The notes below the pieces were generated by a model. That model was given only the letters and a program-made list of their open reading frames with translations, did no database searches and was not told the DNA's origin. 64,000 bases of DNA from Ziziphus jujuba (taxonomy: Eukaryota > Streptophyta > Magnoliopsida > Rosales > Rhamnaceae): NCBI RefSeq assembly GCF_031755915.1, contig NC_083379.1, positions 21,710,001 through 21,774,000 of the forward strand. The letters run 5' to 3'. The translations under genes and the position numbers were made by a program. Below are positions 60,391 through 64,000 of the stretch, piece after piece (position 1 is the stretch's first letter; the number at the start of each line of letters is the position of its first letter).

Positions 60391-62585
60391 CGGAAAATTT
60401 CCAATAATCTGTCGTCTTCTAAATTTGCGGGCATGCCACTTCAAACCTGTAATAGTTCAAAGAAATAAAAGAAAATGTGCGCCAAATGAATCAAACTCCT
60501 CAGACGATTATATTGATTATTAGAGAACAAAAATAATCTTACAAGGTCTGATTGCCTTAATGAATAAAAGATTTTTAAAATAAATTTTCAACTAAAAACA
60601 AATAAGAACAATAAAATAAACAAAGTAAATTCTACAGAGAATAAACTAATTAGTCTATATTCTTGTAGTCGTTTGTGGAGGTGTGTAGAGATTCTTTTTC
60701 AAAGCTAATGGAGCTTGAATTTATATATGTAGAGAACTTTAAGTTGCTTCACACGCTCCCGATGTTGGACTTTTCAAAAAACCAACTTCAAAATCATAAT
60801 TTATACATGTGCAAGTTTGGTTTCTCTATCATTTCCAATCATGGGGGACTAATGCTATTTAATTGATCTCCTAAAAATAATATTTCAATGACATAAAAAT
60901 ATTAATTTAGAAAATTAATATTATGGTCCAAACATTGCCCCCTTGCTTTGTGAGTTTGAAGTGGAATGAAAAAATTGCAAAGGAATATAGTATTAACTTG
61001 GATCTTGAATGATGGCCTTGTGATAGCTTCATGCCTTGATGCAAAAAAAAAAAAAAACATTCAATATGCACGTAACAAGCACAAGCAAACTCATGTGCAT
61101 GTATGATTTTACATAATCCACATGCAAGTATGCCGTGGCACTCACTTCATCAAAATATCATGACATGTATTTAATCCTTCCCGTCCGTTATCTTTCGGAA
61201 TCCTTTGCCCCCAACAAGTTCTCAAATAAACAGGCCAAACACATATATACATATACATACGCATATCAAATCAATATGTATACATTTTGCCCAGAATACT
61301 TCAAATTAATCACTTCTAAAGACAGATGGAAGAAAATATCCAAGCCTCCAATTTTGCCAATCAATTATTGCAGCAAAACGTTTGGGATTACATCCGAATG
61401 TATATATATAATATGTTTATATATATTCATATTTATTTTTGCTGCCCAATCACCCTTTCTGCCATCACCCTGAATCGGAACTTCATTCCAAATTCAATCC
61501 GGATTCTTCTTGCCAATTTGCCTTCTTTCCTTTTTTTCTTATTTTGTATACTTAAAATTTCCTTTTATCACCTTGAATGTCTTTTGTGATCTCTATATAT
61601 ACGTATCAGTTATAAATCAATAACTATCGTTTCCATAAAATAGCACATCCAGCTTTCATCAAATTAGATGGCAAAATACACTATATTTAATGTATGCCAA
61701 GATCACCTCTTGATGACATTCCGTAATTTCCAGCTCCATAACCTCCAGAATGTGCTCTTTATTCCGACCTTTTCAATTTATTTGATCAATTAACTTTCAT
61801 AACCTTAAAAGAAATTAGCCGAATCTTATAAAATGCATATTAATTCTTTCACTGCTAATTAAGCTTCGGCCGCTTACTCCAATTCTGAGTATACTCAAAA
61901 TATCTTGCTAATATTTAGCACTTTACTGGCTCAAAAATTAATCACCATATAATGCACCAAATAATTCAGTATTCATATGTTTCTCATGCGGCCATCAAAC
62001 CCTAGAGTCTATAAACATATCATCACAATTACAAATCCATTGCTTCCAAAAATTCTACTCGTTTTTTGTAGGTCACGGATTCCGTAGATGCACATGTGAT
62101 TCTCTTTTTCAATTTATTTTGCTTACAGCTAAAACACTCCAATTCCAACTGGAAATTCTTGCAAATTGAGCCATCTTTTAAGCGGGATCAACCATCCATC
62201 TTCAGAGTGCAGTCCATCCAAGCCTTGCAGTCAAGCTTCCACTGCACCGATCAGACAACTTCCACGAACGGGTATGTCTTTCATCCTTCTCAGCTTTATT
62301 TACTGCAACCATATTCGGCTCCACCCTTCTCTAATGCACGGTCTCTTTCTCAATTATTGATTTGGTATGAAAATTTTGGCTTCGCAAACTTAATTTTCAT
62401 GTGGATATGAAGCTTCGTGTTTGCCGCCGGTTCTTCAATTCATTACCAGACAAATATATGTATATATTGACTTGTTTCTTTGCTGGATTCTGCACAAAGT
62501 TATGCTCCCACCTGCACATCTGCTCACAGCTTCATATGACACCAAAGCATTAACCTGTCTTTAATCTAGCTATTCCACCATACCT
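60391..62585. other. Unassigned AT-rich DNA
   Basis: After the allantoinase match ends, I see no supported gene. TGTTGGAATAATGTCGG at about 60379 looks like an LTR start, and the TTGCCCCCTTGCTTTG stretch near 60936 is typical of retroelement DNA, but I found no matching end. Open stretches at 60209, 61135 and 62096 lack motifs. Confidence 0.4.
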
Positions 62586-62589
62586 TTCG

Positions 62590-62590
62590 G

Positions 62591-62622
<32 letters not shown>

Positions 62623-62981
62623 CTAAATAGCATCTAAACCTCTCATGCCTCTTGTTTATATACATAGACATGTTAAGCATGGAAGACATCCACAAAAGCA
62701 CACGGTTTCTCATGCTTCCTTTTCCTTTTTCTTTTTTCTTTTTTTTTAATATATATGCACATGTGAAGCATGAAAACACTCACCAAGGGCCCATGGTTTC
62801 GTATATATATATATGTATAGCATCTAAACATCTCATGCCTTTTGTCTCTTGTTTTTTTTTTTTAATATATTTGCACATGTGAAGCATGAAAATACTCACC
62901 ATGGCACAAGGCTTCATACATATATATGGCAAAAATGTATCCACATGTCTTTTGTCCAGCCACACAAACCTTCTCTCGGTT

Positions 62982-63016
<35 letters not shown>

Positions 63017-63347
63017 TACATACCAAAACATCTCATGCTTCCTTTTTTTTATTTTTCTTTTTTGTAATATATAACCATATATATATATATGTATGTATAG
63101 GTAAACCATGAATGCATTCCTTTATTTATATATATATATATATATAAGTATAGCATCAGAACATGCCAGTTGCCTTTCCAATTTTCAACTCTTGGTTGTT
63201 TAAAACTTATTCAAGCGGATGAATTTTTTTTTTTAAGATAATCAGCTCGATGAGGACACAACTTTATCAAAGCTGCAAAACAAAAAATAATGAGGCTCAT
63301 GATTCATTTCCACACTCAAAGGTCCTAATGGCCTTAATTTAGCATAT

Positions 63348-63378
<31 letters not shown>

Positions 63379-63390
63379 TTCTATTTTCTG
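62590..63390. repeat. Degenerate modular repeat with (TA)n cores
   Basis: A module recurs with the parts (TA)n, then AGCATCTAAAC(C/A)TCTCATGC, a poly-T, TTTAATATAT, GCACATGTGAAGCATGAAAA and ACTCACCA. Copies or part copies start near 62598, 62800, 62985 and 63075. Long pure (TA)n runs lie at 62598-62622, 62983-63012, 63124-63147 and 63351-63379. Confidence 0.7.
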
Positions 63391-63434
63391 AAGTATTCTT
63401 TTTATATATAGCAGACCACCAATAAGACAAATTG

Positions 63435-63566
63435 TCATATATAGAGTAGCTTGAGCATGCTATCAATCACACCAAAAATGCTATTGACGATAGGATTTTG
63501 TCATATATAGAGTAGCTTGAGCATGCTATCAATCACACCAAAAATGCTATTGACGATAGGATTTTG
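63435..63566. repeat. 66-bp exact tandem duplication
   Basis: Two adjacent copies, 63435-63500 and 63501-63566, begin TCATATATAGAGTAGCTTGA and end GACGATAGGATTTTG. I see no difference between them. Confidence 0.92.
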
Positions 63567-64000
63567 ATCGAGAGAAACCAACTTTATAAGGAATTTAGCC
63601 TTGGCCCTAGATTCAAAGACAAAATGCCTTGTGAAGTTGAAGCCGTATTCAGAACTTGCCGGGATAGAGTTCTACCATTCTCCTCATCAGCCTTAGATTG
63701 GTCTAAATAGGAAGATTCTAAACCTTTCAAGTCATGGCCAGTCACACCTCCGGAGTGGATTACATGGGTGGATCCCTTAGATCCCTATTACGGCAGTACC
63801 TGAAAAAAATTTGGAATTTATGCCACGATACATCTATCCTATATTAACATTCCACGCGACAAAGGCCTGATTGTAGCTGCATTTTGTTTGTGGTCTTGTA
63901 TTTCCAATGTTTTTCATTTCAGGTTTGGGATGATGACACTGACCTTTAAATCTAGTTTTTTTGCTCGGCCTTAGACCTTATGGCGAACTTTTGTCCATTA
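63567..64000 (+). pseudogene. Plant mobile domain (PMD) gene fragment, broken and cut by window end
   Basis: Read in the frame of 63720, the stretch contains KPFKSWPVTPPEWITWVDPL, then a stop, then KKFGIYATIHLSYINIPRDK and, near 63920-63940, FRFGMMTLTFK. This follows the plant mobile domain (aminotransferase-like PMD; the MAIN/MAIL1 and transposon-borne family). The expected order is W....W....., WKKxGIxxAI, a middle CLWxxxxNxFxF, and FGxMTxTLxDV. Stops are at 63708, 63801 and 63957. It is likely a transposon-borne or dead host copy; the rest lies beyond 64000. Confidence 0.6.

Noticed and set aside
1..64000. CRISPR arrays, operons or bacterial mobile elements
   Set aside because: The window is plant nuclear DNA; the tandem repeats seen have no spacer pattern and no prokaryotic genes are present.

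Overview
This window is nuclear DNA of a flowering plant, most likely a core eudicot. The evidence is AT-rich sequence, protein genes split by many GT-AG introns, plant-type gene content (allantoinase, TFIIH p52, sphingolipid desaturase, tetraspanin), a nuclear tRNA-Val, and much Ty1/copia, Ty3/gypsy and Harbinger material. I cannot name the species.

Layout. 1-7.5 kb is transposon debris: the 3' part of a Ty3/gypsy element with its LTR (1-1934) and a decayed PIF/Harbinger transposon with terminal inverted repeats and a TTA target duplication (2840-6368). 7.5-27.1 kb is a gene island: a sphingolipid delta-4 desaturase (+, 2 exons), a TET19-like tetraspanin (-, 5 or 6 exons), tRNA-Val(TAC) (+), the TFIIH subunit p52/TFB2 gene (-, 15 exons, 451 aa, one intron carrying a 1.2-kb AACCAAG-type minisatellite), and a small protein of unknown function with ten cysteines in CX3C spacing (-, 5 exons, 137 aa).

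27.6-46.7 kb is a retroelement zone. Two related Ty1/copia elements lie in the same orientation (27659-34400 with a TTAGC target duplication; about 38643-46710). The second has been invaded by a 1.13-kb solo LTR (43795-44923, TAAGT duplication) resembling the gypsy LTR at the left edge. Between them lies a broken caulimovirid-like endogenous pararetrovirus remnant. Both copia leaders carry dense degenerate ACGT-core (CACGTG-like) repeats and lack the usual primer-binding site.

48.5-60.4 kb is the allantoinase (ALN) locus. The 15-exon gene looks intact (506 aa, 48906-53853) and contains one clear GC-AG intron and a second atypical donor. Downstream lie an inverted copy of its promoter segment (about 54325-54460) and a direct partial copy of promoter, 5' UTR, exon 1 and part of intron 1. 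The direct copy is split by a minus-strand Ty1/copia element (54990-59631, AGAAC duplication, clear PBS and PPT).

60.4-64 kb is AT-rich repeat-laden sequence ending in a degraded plant-mobile-domain gene that runs off the window.

The intact genes act in unrelated pathways (ureide catabolism, sphingolipid desaturation, transcription/DNA repair, membrane organisation), so no operon-like logic is expected. All exon boundaries were assigned by reading splice sites and protein continuity and are not confirmed by transcripts.
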